Of a stretch of 64,000 nt of DNA, positions 7,573 through 19,078 are shown piece after piece. A model generated the notes under the pieces. That model was given only the letters and a program-made list of their open reading frames with translations. It was not told the origin of the DNA and did no database searches. This DNA comes from Bradyrhizobium sp. 21 (GTDB taxonomy: Bacteria > Pseudomonadota > Alphaproteobacteria > Rhizobiales > Xanthobacteraceae): NCBI RefSeq assembly GCF_023073335.1, contig NZ_JADPJG010000006.1, forward strand, positions 1 to 64,000, read 5' to 3'. Every line of letters starts with the position of its first letter. Positions within the stretch are counted from its first letter, which is position 1. The position numbers were made by a program, and so were the translations under genes.

Positions 7573-8541
7573 TCACTCCACCTTGATGTTCGCCGCCTTG
7601 ATCATCGGCCACCACTTCGCGATCTCGGCCTTTTGCCGCTTGCCGAGGGCTTCGGGGGTGAGCTGATCCTGCGGCGTCATCTCCAGGCCCTGGCTTTCGA
7701 GCTGCTTCTTCACGGCGGGATCGTTCAGCGCTTCCACGGCTGCGGCATTGAGTTTGGTGACGATCGCCTTCGGCGTGCCCTTCGGCACCCACATGCCCGA
7801 CCACAGCGTCATGTTGAAGCCTTTGAGGCCCGCCTCCTCCGCGGTCGGGATGTCGGGCGCCGAGGCCAGACGCTTGTCGTCGGTGATGGCGTAAGCGCGA
7901 ATGGTGCCGGCGCGGACCTGGTTGATGGAGTTGGAGGTCTGGTCGATGATGACGTCGATCTGGCCGGCGATGAGATCGTTCAGCGCGGGCGCCGTGCCGC
8001 GATACGGCACGTATTGCATCTTGATGCCGCTGACGCTCTCGAAATAGACGCCTGCGATGTGGCTGCCGGAGCCCGCCCCGGCCGTGCCGGCGGTCGGCGG
8101 CGACGGTCGCGACTTCAGCCATTCGATCAGCTCTTTCAGCGAGGTCGCGGGCACTGCGGTCTTGCTGACGACGATCATCGGGTTGCTCGGCAGCAGCACC
8201 ACCGGCTCGAGATCGGCGACGAGGTCGTATTTGAGCTTATAGACGGCGCCGTTGGCGACGTGGGTGCCGAGATGACCGAACGAGATCGTGTATCCGTCAG
8301 GCGGCGATTGCACGGCGCGGCCGACACCGATCGAACCGCCCGCGCCGGTGACGTTCTCGATCACCAGAGGCTGGCCGAGCGAGGTCCGCATCCGCTCGGC
8401 GAGCACGCGCGCCATCGCATCCGACGGGCCGCCGGCGGCGAAGGGAACGATGATGGTGATGGGATGCGAGGGATAGTCATCGGCGCGCGCGGTGCCGGTA
8501 ACAGCGAGAATAGCAATCAGTGCAGCCCAAGCGGCCTTCAT
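7573..8541 (-). CDS. Bug/TctC-family extracytoplasmic solute-binding protein
   Basis: A 322-residue periplasmic receptor of the tripartite tricarboxylate transporter (TTT) type. A signal peptide spans 1-21 (ending GTARA). The family signatures are YPSHPITIIVPFAAGGPSD near residue 24 and the central GTAGAGSGSH. Such proteins bind small carboxylates or other organic acids. Membrane partners TctA/TctB are absent here, as is usual for the many orphan Bug proteins of Bradyrhizobium and Bordetella. It lies 87 bp downstream of thrC on the same strand, with a hairpin between them. Confidence 0.88.
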   Translation of the reverse strand: MKAAWAALIAILAVTGTARADDYPSHPITIIVPFAAGGPSDAMARVLAERMRTSLGQPLVIENVTGAGGSIGVGRAVQSPPDGYTISFGHLGTHVANGAVYKLKYDLVADLEPVVLLPSNPMIVVSKTAVPATSLKELIEWLKSRPSPPTAGTAGAGSGSHIAGVYFESVSGIKMQYVPYRGTAPALNDLIAGQIDVIIDQTSNSINQVRAGTIRAYAITDDKRLASAPDIPTAEEAGLKGFNMTLWSGMWVPKGTPKAIVTKLNAAAVEALNDPAVKKQLESQGLEMTPQDQLTPEALGKRQKAEIAKWWPMIKAANIKVE

Positions 8542-8576
8542 GGTCTTCTCCCGAGCGATGTCATTGTTATTTTTGT

Positions 8577-8598
8577 CTCTTCCCGCGTACGGGAAGAG
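8577..8598. terminator. Perfect hairpin between thrC and the Bug gene
   Basis: The arms CTCTTCCCG and CGGGAAGAG enclose the loop CGTA. It lies 31 bp beyond the thrC stop. No U-tract follows on the minus strand, so it may attenuate rather than end transcription before the solute-binding-protein gene. Confidence 0.5.
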
Positions 8599-8628
8599 GG
8601 ATCGTTCGTGACGAGACGAAATGACGCG

Positions 8629-9870
<1,242 letters not shown>

Positions 9871-9914
9871 GGGCTGGTTTCCTTCTTATTTACGAATGCT
9901 CTCTTTGGCAGCAG

Positions 9915-11336
9915 TTAGATATTCAACACCCGTCCATACGCATCCAGCACGGCTTCCTTCATCATCTCCGACAGCGTCGGATGCGGGAACACGGTGTGCA
10001 TCAGCTCTTCTTCCGTGGTCTCCAGATTCATGGCGACGACGTAGCCCTGGATCAGCTCGGTGACCTCAGCGCCGACCATGTGGGCGCCGAGCAGCTGGCC
10101 GGTCTTCTTGTCGAAGATGACCTTGACCAGGCCCTGGTCCTCGCCGAGCGCGATCGCCTTGCCGTTGCCGACAAAGGGGAAGCGGCCGACGCGGATCTCG
10201 CGGCCACCCTCCTTGGCCTTGGCTTCGGTCAGCCCGACAGAGGCGACCTGCGGCTGGCAATAGGTGCAGCCTGGGATCAGGTTCTTGTCCATGGGATGCG
10301 GATGCAGGCCCTTGATCGCCTCGACGCAGATCACGCCCTCATGCTCGGCCTTGTGAGCCAGCATCGGCGGACCGGCGACGTCGCCGATGGCGTAGATGCC
10401 CGGGATGTTGGTCTTGCCGTAACCGTCGATCACGATGCGGCCGCGGTCGGTCTTCACGCCAAGCTTTTCGAGGCCAAGATTTTCGATGTTGCCGACGACG
10501 CCGACCGCCGAGATCACGCGCTCGAACTCGGTGGTGACAGGCTTGCCCTTGCCGTCGTCGATGGTGGCGACGACGCTGTCGGCCTTCTTCTCGAGCTTCG
10601 TCACCTTGGTCGAGGACATGATCTTGATGCCCTGCTTCTCCAGACGCTTGCGGGCAATGCCTGCGATCTCGGCATCCTCGACGGGCAGGATCTGCGGCAG
10701 CACTTCGACCACGGTGACGTCGGAGCCCATGGTGTGGAAGAACGAGGCGAACTCGATGCCGATCGCGCCGGAGCCGACGACCAGCAGCGACTTCGGCATC
10801 CGCTCCGGCACCATCGCTTCAAAGTAGGTCCAGATCAGCTTCTTGTCGGGCTCGAGCCCCGGCAGCACGCGCGGCCGCGCGCCAGTGGCGACGATGATGT
10901 GCTTGGCCTGATAAGCCCCCTCGCCCAGCGCGCCCTTGGGGCCCTCGACATCGGACTTCTTCACGGTGACCTTGCCGGGCGCGTCGATCGAGGCGGCGCC
11001 CCAGATCACGCTGACCTTGTTCTTCTTCATCAGAAAGCCGACGCCGTCATTGAGCCGCTTCGAAACGCCGCGCGAGCGCTGCACCACCGCCTTCGGATCG
11101 AACGAGACGTTGTCGGCCGAGAGGCCGTAATCCTTCGCGTGCTGCATGTAGTGGTAGATCTCGGCCGAGCGCAGCAGCGCCTTGGTCGGGATGCAGCCCC
11201 AGTTCAGGCAGATGCCGCCGAGATAGGATTTCTCGACGATCGCGACCTTGAAGCCGAGCTGTGCCGCGCGGATCGCGGTGACATAGCCGCCCGGACCGGA
11301 GCCGATGATGATGATGTCGAAGGATGTGTCGGCCAT
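9915..11336 (-). CDS. lpdA: Dihydrolipoyl dehydrogenase, E3 of pyruvate dehydrogenase
   Basis: A 473-residue flavoprotein that reoxidises dihydrolipoamide on E2 with NAD. FAD-binding GSGPGG is at 13-18. The redox disulfide is Cys43/Cys48 in GGICLNWGCIPTKALL. The NAD motif GSGAIGIEFA is near 180, and the C-terminal catalytic HTVFPHPTLSE near 449. It has no lipoyl domain. It stands at the end of the pdhA-pdhB-pdhC run but is separated from pdhC by a REP-like element, so its expression may differ from the upstream genes. Confidence 0.95.
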   Translation of the reverse strand: MADTSFDIIIIGSGPGGYVTAIRAAQLGFKVAIVEKSYLGGICLNWGCIPTKALLRSAEIYHYMQHAKDYGLSADNVSFDPKAVVQRSRGVSKRLNDGVGFLMKKNKVSVIWGAASIDAPGKVTVKKSDVEGPKGALGEGAYQAKHIIVATGARPRVLPGLEPDKKLIWTYFEAMVPERMPKSLLVVGSGAIGIEFASFFHTMGSDVTVVEVLPQILPVEDAEIAGIARKRLEKQGIKIMSSTKVTKLEKKADSVVATIDDGKGKPVTTEFERVISAVGVVGNIENLGLEKLGVKTDRGRIVIDGYGKTNIPGIYAIGDVAGPPMLAHKAEHEGVICVEAIKGLHPHPMDKNLIPGCTYCQPQVASVGLTEAKAKEGGREIRVGRFPFVGNGKAIALGEDQGLVKVIFDKKTGQLLGAHMVGAEVTELIQGYVVAMNLETTEEELMHTVFPHPTLSEMMKEAVLDAYGRVLNI

Positions 11337-11378
11337 GCTTTGCGCTCGTTCCGTTCAACCGGCCTCAATGTTCGAGAC

Positions 11379-11460
11379 CGTCATTGCGAGGAGCTCTTGC
11401 GACGAAGCAATCCAGTGTGCCGGTCACGTCCTGGATTGCTTCGCTTCGCTCGCAATGACG
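11379..11460. repeat. REP-like palindrome between lpd and pdhC
   Basis: The left arm runs CGTCATTGCGAG...GAAGCAATCCAG (11379-11415). The right arm runs CTGGATTGCTTC...CGCAATGACG (11431-11460). The two halves pair along most of their length around a 15-base loop. The sequence matches the widespread ATTGCGAGCGAAGCGAAGCAATC dispersed element of Bradyrhizobium and Rhodopseudomonas. Confidence 0.85.
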
Positions 11461-11476
11461 ACGCGAGTTCGCTTCG

Positions 11477-12826
11477 TCACACCATCATCATGACGGGATT
11501 TTCGATCAGCTGCTTGAAGGCGCCGATCAACTCGGCGCCGAGCGCGCCGTCGATGGCGCGGTGATCGCAGGACAAGGTCACGCTCATCATGTTCGCGATC
11601 TCGATCTTGCCGCCGCGGACCACAGGCCGCTCCTCGCTGGTGCCGACCGCGAGGATGGTCGCATGCGGCGGATTGATCACGGCGGTGAAATGGCTGATGC
11701 CGAACATGCCGAGGTTCGAGACAGCCGTCGTACCGCCCTGATACTCCTCGGGCTTCAGCTTGCGCGAACGGGCGCGTGTCGCAAAATCCTTCATCTCGTT
11801 GGAGATGGTCGACAGCGTCTTGGTCTCGGCCTTGCGGATGATCGGCGTGATCAGGCCGCCGGGCATCGCCACCGCAACGCCGACGTCGGAATGGTGGTGC
11901 TTGACCATGCCGGATTCGGTCCAGCTCACATTGCAGTTCGGGATCTTCTGGAGCGCGACCGCCATCGCCTTGATGACGAAGTCGTTGACCGAGATCTTGT
12001 AGAGCGGCTTCTTCTCCTTGTCCTTGGGAGCGGCCGCATTGATCTCCTCGCGCGCGGCGAGCAGCTTGCCGATGTCGCAGTCGATGGTGAGGTAGAAGTG
12101 CGGGACGTTCTGGATCGACGCGGTCAGGCGCTGCGCAATCGTGCGGCGCATGCCGTCATGGGGGACGACCTCATAGGAGCCCGGCTCGAACAGCGACAGG
12201 ATCTGCTTGTCCGACATGGTTGGCGCGACCGAAGGCGCAGCTGATGGCGCCGCGGGGGCCTTCAGGCCCTTGCCGGACTTGGCCTGCTCGACGTCGCGGG
12301 CGACCACGCGGCCGTGCGGGCCGGTGCCTGTCACCATCGCAACATCGACGCCAGCCTCCTTGGCGAGACGGCGCGCCAGCGGCGAGGAGAAGACGCGGCC
12401 AGCGTGGCCGTTGCTCTGCGCGGCAGGAGCTGCGGCCTGCGGCGGAGGTGCGGCGGCGGGCGGCGTTGCAGCCCTGGGAGCAGCAGGAGCCGGAGCAGCT
12501 GCCGGAGCCTCAGCAGGCTTCTCGGCCTTGGGAGGCGCGGCCGAAGCGCTGGGCTTGGCGGCACCTGCGGCCTTCACGTCCTCGCCCTCGCCGGCCAGCA
12601 CCGCGATCACGTCGTTGACCGGCACATCCTGCGTGCCCTCGGGCACCAAAATCCTGGCGATCGTGCCTTCGTCAATGGCCTCGACCTCCATGGTGGCCTT
12701 GTCGGTCTCGATCTCGGCAATGACGTCGCCGGATTTGACCTTGTCGCCTTCCTTCTTCAGCCACTTGGCGAGGTTGCCCTTCTCCATCGTCGGCGAGAGA
12801 GCGGGCATCAGGATGTTGATGGGCAT
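11477..12826 (-). CDS. pdhC: Pyruvate dehydrogenase E2, dihydrolipoyllysine acetyltransferase
   Basis: A 449-residue core subunit of the pyruvate dehydrogenase complex. One lipoyl domain (1-80) carries the lipoylated Lys43 in [11 protein letters not shown]. An Ala/Pro-rich linker (about 85-145) leads to the E1/E3-binding domain (SSPLARRLAKEAGVDVAMV, about 147-185). The catalytic domain follows from about 215 and ends in DHRAIDGALGAE with the active-site His and Asp. The ATG at 12826 has a GAGG site about 9 bases upstream and starts the lipoyl domain directly ([17 protein letters not shown]). The deaminase gene lies immediately upstream. Confidence 0.96.
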   Translation of the reverse strand: MPINILMPALSPTMEKGNLAKWLKKEGDKVKSGDVIAEIETDKATMEVEAIDEGTIARILVPEGTQDVPVNDVIAVLAGEGEDVKAAGAAKPSASAAPPKAEKPAEAPAAAPAPAAPRAATPPAAAPPPQAAAPAAQSNGHAGRVFSSPLARRLAKEAGVDVAMVTGTGPHGRVVARDVEQAKSGKGLKAPAAPSAAPSVAPTMSDKQILSLFEPGSYEVVPHDGMRRTIAQRLTASIQNVPHFYLTIDCDIGKLLAAREEINAAAPKDKEKKPLYKISVNDFVIKAMAVALQKIPNCNVSWTESGMVKHHHSDVGVAVAMPGGLITPIIRKAETKTLSTISNEMKDFATRARSRKLKPEEYQGGTTAVSNLGMFGISHFTAVINPPHATILAVGTSEERPVVRGGKIEIANMMSVTLSCDHRAIDGALGAELIGAFKQLIENPVMMMV

Positions 12827-12888
12827 GCTGACCTCAAGAAGAACTTTGCAAAATGCCGCCTCCACGATCGAAGACGAACAGACCAGGT

Positions 12889-13341
12889 TTAGTTGCCGAT
12901 GTCGCCCTGCCACAGGCGCTCATTGGCAGGATTGGAACGCCAATTCTTCATCATGGTGATGGAGCGGTCGTCCGCAAGATCGATCCAGGGGATGCCGAAC
13001 TTGTCGAGGATGTCCTTGGAGCCCTCGAAGGTGACGGATTCCCCGATCACCACGAGCTTGACCTTGAACAGAGCGAGCGCGCCGGCACACATCGAGCATG
13101 GCGACAGCGTGGTGTACATGATTGTGTCGTGGAACGAGATCGCGCCGGCTTCGCGCAAGCAGCTCATCTCGCCGTGCAGGATCACGTTGTTTTCCTGCAC
13201 ACGGTTGTTGTGGCCGCGGGCGATGATCTTGTTATCGCGCGTCAGCACGGCGCCGATCGGCAGGCCGCCTTGCGCGATCGAGTCTTGCGCCTCGCGGATC
13301 GCTTCCAGCATGAAATCGAAATGATAGGATTCTATCGCCAC
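12889..13341 (-). CDS. Zinc-dependent nucleoside/nucleobase deaminase (CDA superfamily)
   Basis: A 150-residue cytidine-deaminase-like protein. The zinc site is His56-x-Glu58 (LHGEMS) with Cys82/Cys85 (SPCSMCAGAL); Glu58 is the general acid/base. Overall length and motifs (GLPIGAVL, ARGHNNRVQ, WIDL near the end) resemble yeast-type cytosine deaminase and small guanine/nucleoside deaminases more than tRNA adenosine deaminase, but the substrate is not certain. A GTG start at 13341 is chosen: it lies 2 bp past the DUF5076 stop, with GGGA upstream, and any longer reading is out of character. It is coupled to the preceding gene inside the pdh locus. Confidence 0.82.
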   Translation of the reverse strand: MAIESYHFDFMLEAIREAQDSIAQGGLPIGAVLTRDNKIIARGHNNRVQENNVILHGEMSCLREAGAISFHDTIMYTTLSPCSMCAGALALFKVKLVVIGESVTFEGSKDILDKFGIPWIDLADDRSITMMKNWRSNPANERLWQGDIGN

Positions 13342-13343
13342 AG

Positions 13344-13646
13344 TCAGTGTCCCTTTCCGCGCGGCGTCGTGGTGCCGGTGTCGGTCGGACGTTCGATCTC
13401 CGCCTGGAACATTTCGAGGATCCGGTTCATGGCGTCCTCCTCGGTATATTCGCTCTCGCGCGCATAGGCGCGGGCGGCGTGGCGGGCGAGATCGACCAGC
13501 AGCAGGCCCCACATATCGGGCTCCTCAAAAGCCCGCTGGAACGCCATCGACAGCCCGCCGTCCAGCACGAACACGCGCAGGATCTCGACCGCATCATCGC
13601 GGGCGAGGACGTCGGGTGGCAATGGCTGCTCCTTCGGGCCCGCCAT
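13344..13646 (-). CDS. DUF5076-type small protein
   Basis: A 100-residue acidic protein with the sequence pattern EILRVFVLDGGLSMAFQRAF and a following DLARHAARAYA helix. I recognise it as the DUF5076 family, common and uncharacterised in rhizobia. It lies between pdhB (3 bp upstream) and the deaminase gene (2 bp downstream), so it is surely part of the pdh transcript. Its role is unknown; the tight linkage suggests a function tied to the complex or merely co-expression. Confidence 0.7.
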   Translation of the reverse strand: MAGPKEQPLPPDVLARDDAVEILRVFVLDGGLSMAFQRAFEEPDMWGLLLVDLARHAARAYARESEYTEEDAMNRILEMFQAEIERPTDTGTTTPRGKGH

Positions 13647-13649
13647 GGT

Positions 13650-15032
<1,383 letters not shown>

Positions 15033-15061
15033 ATCGACTCCAAAAGAAAGCTTGCGCGCGT

Positions 15062-16084
15062 TCAGCGGTAAATATCGGTCCAGAGCTCGGCGGCATCCGG
15101 CTCGGGATCATGCTGGGCGAAATCGGCGGACGCGTTGACGATGTCGCGCACCTCGGCGTCGATCGCCTTCAGATCCTGCTCGCTGACCTTGGCCGCGAGC
15201 AAGCGGTTGCGCACCTGCTCGATCGGATCCTGGTCGTGGCGGACTTTTTCGACCTCCTCGCGCGTTCTGTACTTTGCAGGGTCGGACATCGAGTGGCCGC
15301 GATAGCGGTAGGTCTGCATTTCCAAGATGAAGGGGCCTTTGCCGGCACGGCACCAGGCCGCAGCTTCGTCACCGGCGGCCTTCACCGCGCGGACGTCCAT
15401 GCCGTCGACCTGCTGACCGGGAATGTTGAAGGACGCGCCGCGCTTTGAGAAATCCTGCTGCGCCGAGGCGCGCGAGACCGAGGTGCCCATGGCGTAGCGG
15501 TTGTTCTCGATGACGTAGATCACCGGCAGCTTCCAGAGCTCGGCCATATTGAAGCTCTCATAGACCTGGCCCTGGTTGGCTGCGCCATCGCCGAAATAGG
15601 TGACGCTGACATTGTCGTTGCCGCGATAGTGATTGGCGAAGGCCAGACCGGTGCCGAGCGAGACCTGGGCGCCGACAATGCCGTGGCCGCCGTAGAAGTG
15701 CTTCTCCTTGCTGAACATGTGCATGGAGCCGCCCTTGCCTTTGGAATAGCCGCCGTGGCGTCCCGTAAGCTCGGCCATGACGCCGTTGGCCTCCATGCCG
15801 GTGGCCAGCATGTGCCCGTGGTCGCGATAACCGGTGATGACCTGATCGCCCGTTTTCAAGGCCATCTGCATGCCGACCACCACGGCTTCCTGGCCGATAT
15901 AGAGGTGGCAGAAGCCACCGATCGCGCCCATGCCGTAGAGCTGGCCGGCCTTTTCCTCGAACCGCCGGATCAGGAGCATCTCGCGGAGCGCCTTGAGCTC
16001 CTGCTCCCTCGTGAATTCCGGGGGCGAGCCGCCGTCGGTCTTGTCTTGTGCAGTGCTTGCGGCGGCTTTCTTGGGTGCGGCCAT
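15062..16084 (-). CDS. pdhA: Pyruvate dehydrogenase E1 component subunit alpha
   Basis: A 340-residue subunit that binds thiamine diphosphate and decarboxylates pyruvate. The ThDP motif runs from [12 protein letters not shown] to the ENNRYAMG end. [10 protein letters not shown] and [11 protein letters not shown] (phosphorylation-loop region) are typical of E1 alpha. The N-terminal 25 residues (Ala/Lys-rich) are variable. It is the first gene of the pdhA-pdhB-DUF5076-deaminase-pdhC run. The 236 bp upstream should hold the operon promoter. Confidence 0.96.
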   Translation of the reverse strand: MAAPKKAAASTAQDKTDGGSPPEFTREQELKALREMLLIRRFEEKAGQLYGMGAIGGFCHLYIGQEAVVVGMQMALKTGDQVITGYRDHGHMLATGMEANGVMAELTGRHGGYSKGKGGSMHMFSKEKHFYGGHGIVGAQVSLGTGLAFANHYRGNDNVSVTYFGDGAANQGQVYESFNMAELWKLPVIYVIENNRYAMGTSVSRASAQQDFSKRGASFNIPGQQVDGMDVRAVKAAGDEAAAWCRAGKGPFILEMQTYRYRGHSMSDPAKYRTREEVEKVRHDQDPIEQVRNRLLAAKVSEQDLKAIDAEVRDIVNASADFAQHDPEPDAAELWTDIYR

Positions 16085-16285
16085 GGGAATTCCGGGTCAG
16101 AGAAAACTTCAGCCCTCTCTAACCCAACTCAAACGCCCTTGGAAAGCACCGCGGCGGCATGGCACGACATTCATTATGCCGCACTGCAATGTGGCCGAAA
16201 CTTTGCAAAACCTTTGGGCTTGATCAGGCAACTTTAGCTCACCCGCCAGCGAAGGAGGCACGGCAGCCGAGGCGACGAAGTTCGC

Positions 16286-16303
16286 ACCCGCTCATGTGCG
16301 GGT
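16286..16303 (-). terminator. Hairpin downstream of the glycerophosphodiesterase gene
   Basis: ACCCGC and GCGGGT arms enclose a 6-base loop. It lies 18 bp past the stop of the phosphodiesterase gene. There is no U-tract. It is a modest terminator candidate. Confidence 0.35.
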
Positions 16304-16320
16304 CCGATTCGCAGCGCCGC

Positions 16321-17700
16321 CTACCAGCCGAGCTCGCGCAGATACGCTGCGCGGGCGGCAACGCCGGTATGCGTGAAGTCGGTGAAGACCCCGTCGACAC
16401 CGAGACGGAAGAATTTGAGATATTCAAGGCTGGGATCAGCGCGATAATCGGCAGCGAGGTATTTCTTCTCGTTCCGGAACGTGAAGACGTGCACGAACAG
16501 GCCGAGCTTGTGCGCATCGGCGATCAGACTGGTTGCGTTCTGCGTCGAAGCCTCCGGCGTCGATCCCTTATAGGGCGTGCCGTCGGCGTTGCTGTCCTTC
16601 CACGGGGCGATCTTGAGTGGAACGATATAGGCCTTCCACGGACCGATGCCGTCGGCATAGGTCTTGATCTCGGCAAGGCCTTCGGGGGTCAGCATCGCAT
16701 CGTACAGGCGCGCGTCACCCGCAACCGTCCAGTCGAAAGGTCGCGAATTGGTGATGTTGTTGAGCAGCACCTTGCCGGTCCTGAAGTCGATCCCGTTGCC
16801 GTCAATGAGCTGGACCTGCCGCGTCTGAAGGCCATGGCTGCGCATATATTTCAAACTGCCGGGCTCGAAGCTCTGAACGAGGATGGGGGCGTCCTTCGTG
16901 TTGAGGCCGTTGTCCTTGATCATCCTGATCAAGGCATCCTCGAGCGGATGGCTGCCGGCCGCGCCGCAGCCATTGGCGATGGCCTGGGCATTGTTCCAGG
17001 TCGGGTTCTTGGTTTCCGGATAGACAAGGATCGTGCGCCCGGTCTCTTTGCTCTTGGCCTTGGCGATGTCGATGACGTCCTGGAAGCTGATGACCGGGAA
17101 CTTGCCGTTAAAGATCTTCGGCCGTTCGTTGGCCGCGTCATAGGTGGTGCCGGCAATCCATTGCTTCAGCTCGGCCATGGTGAAGTCGGTGATCGACCAA
17201 TCGTTGGTATGGTCTTCGCCGTCCACGATCAACGATCTCAGCACCGATTTGGGGTCTGCGGGATCGGTGAGATCAGTCAGGTAATCGGCGGGCCCGTTGC
17301 CGGGAGATGGGGCCTTGACGCGCATACCCGGCACTGTGCGCTTGCGGGCGGCGACAGCCGCATTGGTCTTCGCCACCTCGGCAATGTCAGTGTTGTCGGC
17401 GAGCCAGGGGTTGTGACGCACGACCAGGACGCAATCCTTAGTGAGATGCAGATCTTCTTCAAGCGCGTCGGCCCCGAGCGCCGCCGCAAGGTCATACGAT
17501 GCTTCCGTCTCTTCGGCGATCAATCCCGGAAGGCCGCGATGTCCGAGGATCAGCGGCGGTTGTCCGTCGACGGTCAGGAGGGGCTTGGCGCCTGATGGCG
17601 CCGGGCCGGTCTGAGCCAACGCCATCGACAGCGGCAAGACCGCCGCGCCGAACAGAATCGCGGCAACGCGCATTGTCCGTCCTGAACGATTGTCCGTCAT
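16321..17700 (-). CDS. glpQ: Secreted glycerophosphodiester phosphodiesterase
   Basis: A 459-residue enzyme that hydrolyses glycerophosphodiesters to glycerol-3-phosphate and an alcohol. A signal peptide spans 1-29 (ending SMALA), so it is periplasmic like GlpQ. The GDPD active site is visible: His54-Arg55 (LGHRG), Glu82-x? region EEDLHLTKD (Glu81/Glu82, Asp83) and His96 (VVRHNPWL). It is longer than cytosolic UgpQ (about 250) and GlpQ (about 330-360), so it carries extra segments. The ATG at 17700 has GGAGG 7 bases upstream; a TTG 6 bases earlier is less likely. The gene lies between pdhA and ftsB, which are often direct neighbours. Confidence 0.9.
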   Translation of the reverse strand: MTDNRSGRTMRVAAILFGAAVLPLSMALAQTGPAPSGAKPLLTVDGQPPLILGHRGLPGLIAEETEASYDLAAALGADALEEDLHLTKDCVLVVRHNPWLADNTDIAEVAKTNAAVAARKRTVPGMRVKAPSPGNGPADYLTDLTDPADPKSVLRSLIVDGEDHTNDWSITDFTMAELKQWIAGTTYDAANERPKIFNGKFPVISFQDVIDIAKAKSKETGRTILVYPETKNPTWNNAQAIANGCGAAGSHPLEDALIRMIKDNGLNTKDAPILVQSFEPGSLKYMRSHGLQTRQVQLIDGNGIDFRTGKVLLNNITNSRPFDWTVAGDARLYDAMLTPEGLAEIKTYADGIGPWKAYIVPLKIAPWKDSNADGTPYKGSTPEASTQNATSLIADAHKLGLFVHVFTFRNEKKYLAADYRADPSLEYLKFFRLGVDGVFTDFTHTGVAARAAYLRELGW

Positions 17701-17890
17701 GGCCAAGCCTCCATCGTTTGCGCAGCATACCTTCGCTTGCGCGAGGCCTGATCGAGCCCGGAGCTTCTCTTTGTCTCAACTCTCTAACAGGCCGATGACG
17801 GCGGGTCCGGCAGACACGAGCAGTCGAGATGCGCGGAGGAAATCGCCCCCGGTCTTTGGCTCGCCGGCATCACGCGGGAGGTCGCTGCGA

Positions 17891-18208
17891 TCAGTTCGCC
17901 GGGATCATCCGGACGAGATCGCGCGGATTGACGTAGTCGAGCTGAAAGCGCGCCCGCTCGTCCAGCATGTCGGGGTCGATCTTTGCCGAGCGCAGCAGCG
18001 AAACGCGCTGCTCGCTCCTGGCGCGCTCACGCTTGAGCTGCGCCAGTTCGCCGGTCAGCGCGACGATCTCCTGGTCGAGTTCCTGGCGGGCGTTGAGGCC
18101 GTATTTGCCGGTATAGGCGTTGACGCCGAAATAGCCGACGATGGCGGCCGCCATCGCGTAGAGGGCAAGACCGGTCAGGATCGATTTCAGGCGCGCGCGG
18201 GAGACCAT
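17891..18208 (-). CDS. ftsB: FtsB/DivIC-type septum formation initiator
   Basis: A 105-residue bitopic cell-division protein. A single membrane helix spans about 8-26. A coiled coil follows (about 40-75, LDQEIVALTGELAQLKRERARSEQRV), then the conserved LLRSAKIDPDMLDERARFQL tail. In the divisome, FtsB pairs with FtsL and binds FtsQ. Its place between eno and pdhA, although widened here, is the standard alphaproteobacterial position for this gene. Confidence 0.88.
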   Translation of the reverse strand: MVSRARLKSILTGLALYAMAAAIVGYFGVNAYTGKYGLNARQELDQEIVALTGELAQLKRERARSEQRVSLLRSAKIDPDMLDERARFQLDYVNPRDLVRMIPAN

Positions 18209-18270
18209 CCTGGGAAGATGGGGCAGGTTGGTTAAGGGAATGCTAATTGCCCCTGCTCCAACCGCCGATC

Positions 18271-18328
18271 GTCATGCCCGGGCAAAAGCGCGAAGCGTGT
18301 CTTCGCGCTAGATGTCCCCGGGCATGAC
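18271..18328. repeat. REP-like palindrome upstream of ftsB
   Basis: The outer arms GTCATGCCCGGG (18271-18282) and CCCGGGCATGAC (18317-18328) are perfectly complementary. An inner stem AGCGCGAAG/CTTCGCGCT adds to the structure. It lies between ftsB and the reductase gene, and is of the CATGCCCGGGC class dispersed in Bradyrhizobium. Confidence 0.8.
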
Positions 18329-18343
18329 AAGGATTGAGCGGCC

Positions 18344-18895
18344 TCAGCCGTGGTGCTTCGCCACGTGCACCGCAAAGGCGTCGATATAGGCCTGGAGCAC
18401 GGGCTTGAGGGAGTCCTTGACCAGATTGCCGTCGGCATCGAAGGCGTCGCCGACCGCATTCAAATAAGCTTCCGGCTGCTGCAGGATCGGGCCGGCAATA
18501 CCGGGCAGGATGGTCTGCAGCGTCTTGGCGGCGCTGACACCACCGAGCGGGCTCGGCGAGTTCGAGATGATGCCGACCGGCTTGCCGTTGAACGAGCTCT
18601 TGCCGTAGGGGCGCGAAGCGACGTCGATGGCGTTCTTCAGCACGCCCGGAATCGCGCGGTTGTATTCGGGGGTGACGAAGATAACACCGTCCGACTTCTG
18701 GAGCTTTTCGCGGAAGGCCAGCCAGTCCGCGGGCGGCGCGCCTTCGAGGTCCTGGTTGAAGAGCGAGATGCCGGCCGGCGTGATGACCTCGAGCTTGAGG
18801 GAGGCCGGCGCGAGCTTGGCGAGCGCGTTGGCGATCTTCAGCGAAAAGCTTTCCTTGCGCAGGCTGCCGGCGATCGTGACGATGTTGTAGGCCAT
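18344..18895 (-). CDS. NAD(P)H-dependent FMN reductase (ChrR/quinone reductase type)
   Basis: A 183-residue flavodoxin-fold reductase. The FMN phosphate loop is GSLRKESFS at 9-17. The VTPEYNRAIPGVLKNAIDV segment (about 75-93) is the hallmark of the FMN_red family that includes ChrR, YieF and ArsH relatives. Such enzymes reduce quinones, chromate or azo compounds by two-electron transfer. The substrate cannot be told. It stands alone between two minus-strand genes. Confidence 0.88.
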   Translation of the reverse strand: MAYNIVTIAGSLRKESFSLKIANALAKLAPASLKLEVITPAGISLFNQDLEGAPPADWLAFREKLQKSDGVIFVTPEYNRAIPGVLKNAIDVASRPYGKSSFNGKPVGIISNSPSPLGGVSAAKTLQTILPGIAGPILQQPEAYLNAVGDAFDADGNLVKDSLKPVLQAYIDAFAVHVAKHHG

Positions 18896-19078
18896 GGGGT
18901 GTCCTCAGAACTTGAGCGGGAATGCCGGGACCGGCACTTAAGCCATCTCGGGCGATGGATGCAAGTGCATGGAATGGTTCGATTTGGAAACGCTGCGTTT
19001 CGCGAAAGCAGATGGTCGCCCGAAACAATGGGGCCGCCAAGCGGCGGCCCTATCTATCGTGCATATCTGCAAATCGGG

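Noticed and set aside
9981..11564. Open frame of 527 codons opposite lpd
   Set aside because: Antisense shadow of a clear dihydrolipoyl dehydrogenase; no start signal and no motif.
16286..16320. Possible tRNA remnant (GGTCCGATTC resembles a T-loop)
   Set aside because: No acceptor, D-arm or anticodon arm can be built around it; only a single hairpin is present.
16159..17595. Open frame of 478 codons opposite the glycerophosphodiesterase
   Set aside because: Shadow of a gene with a signal peptide and GDPD active-site residues.
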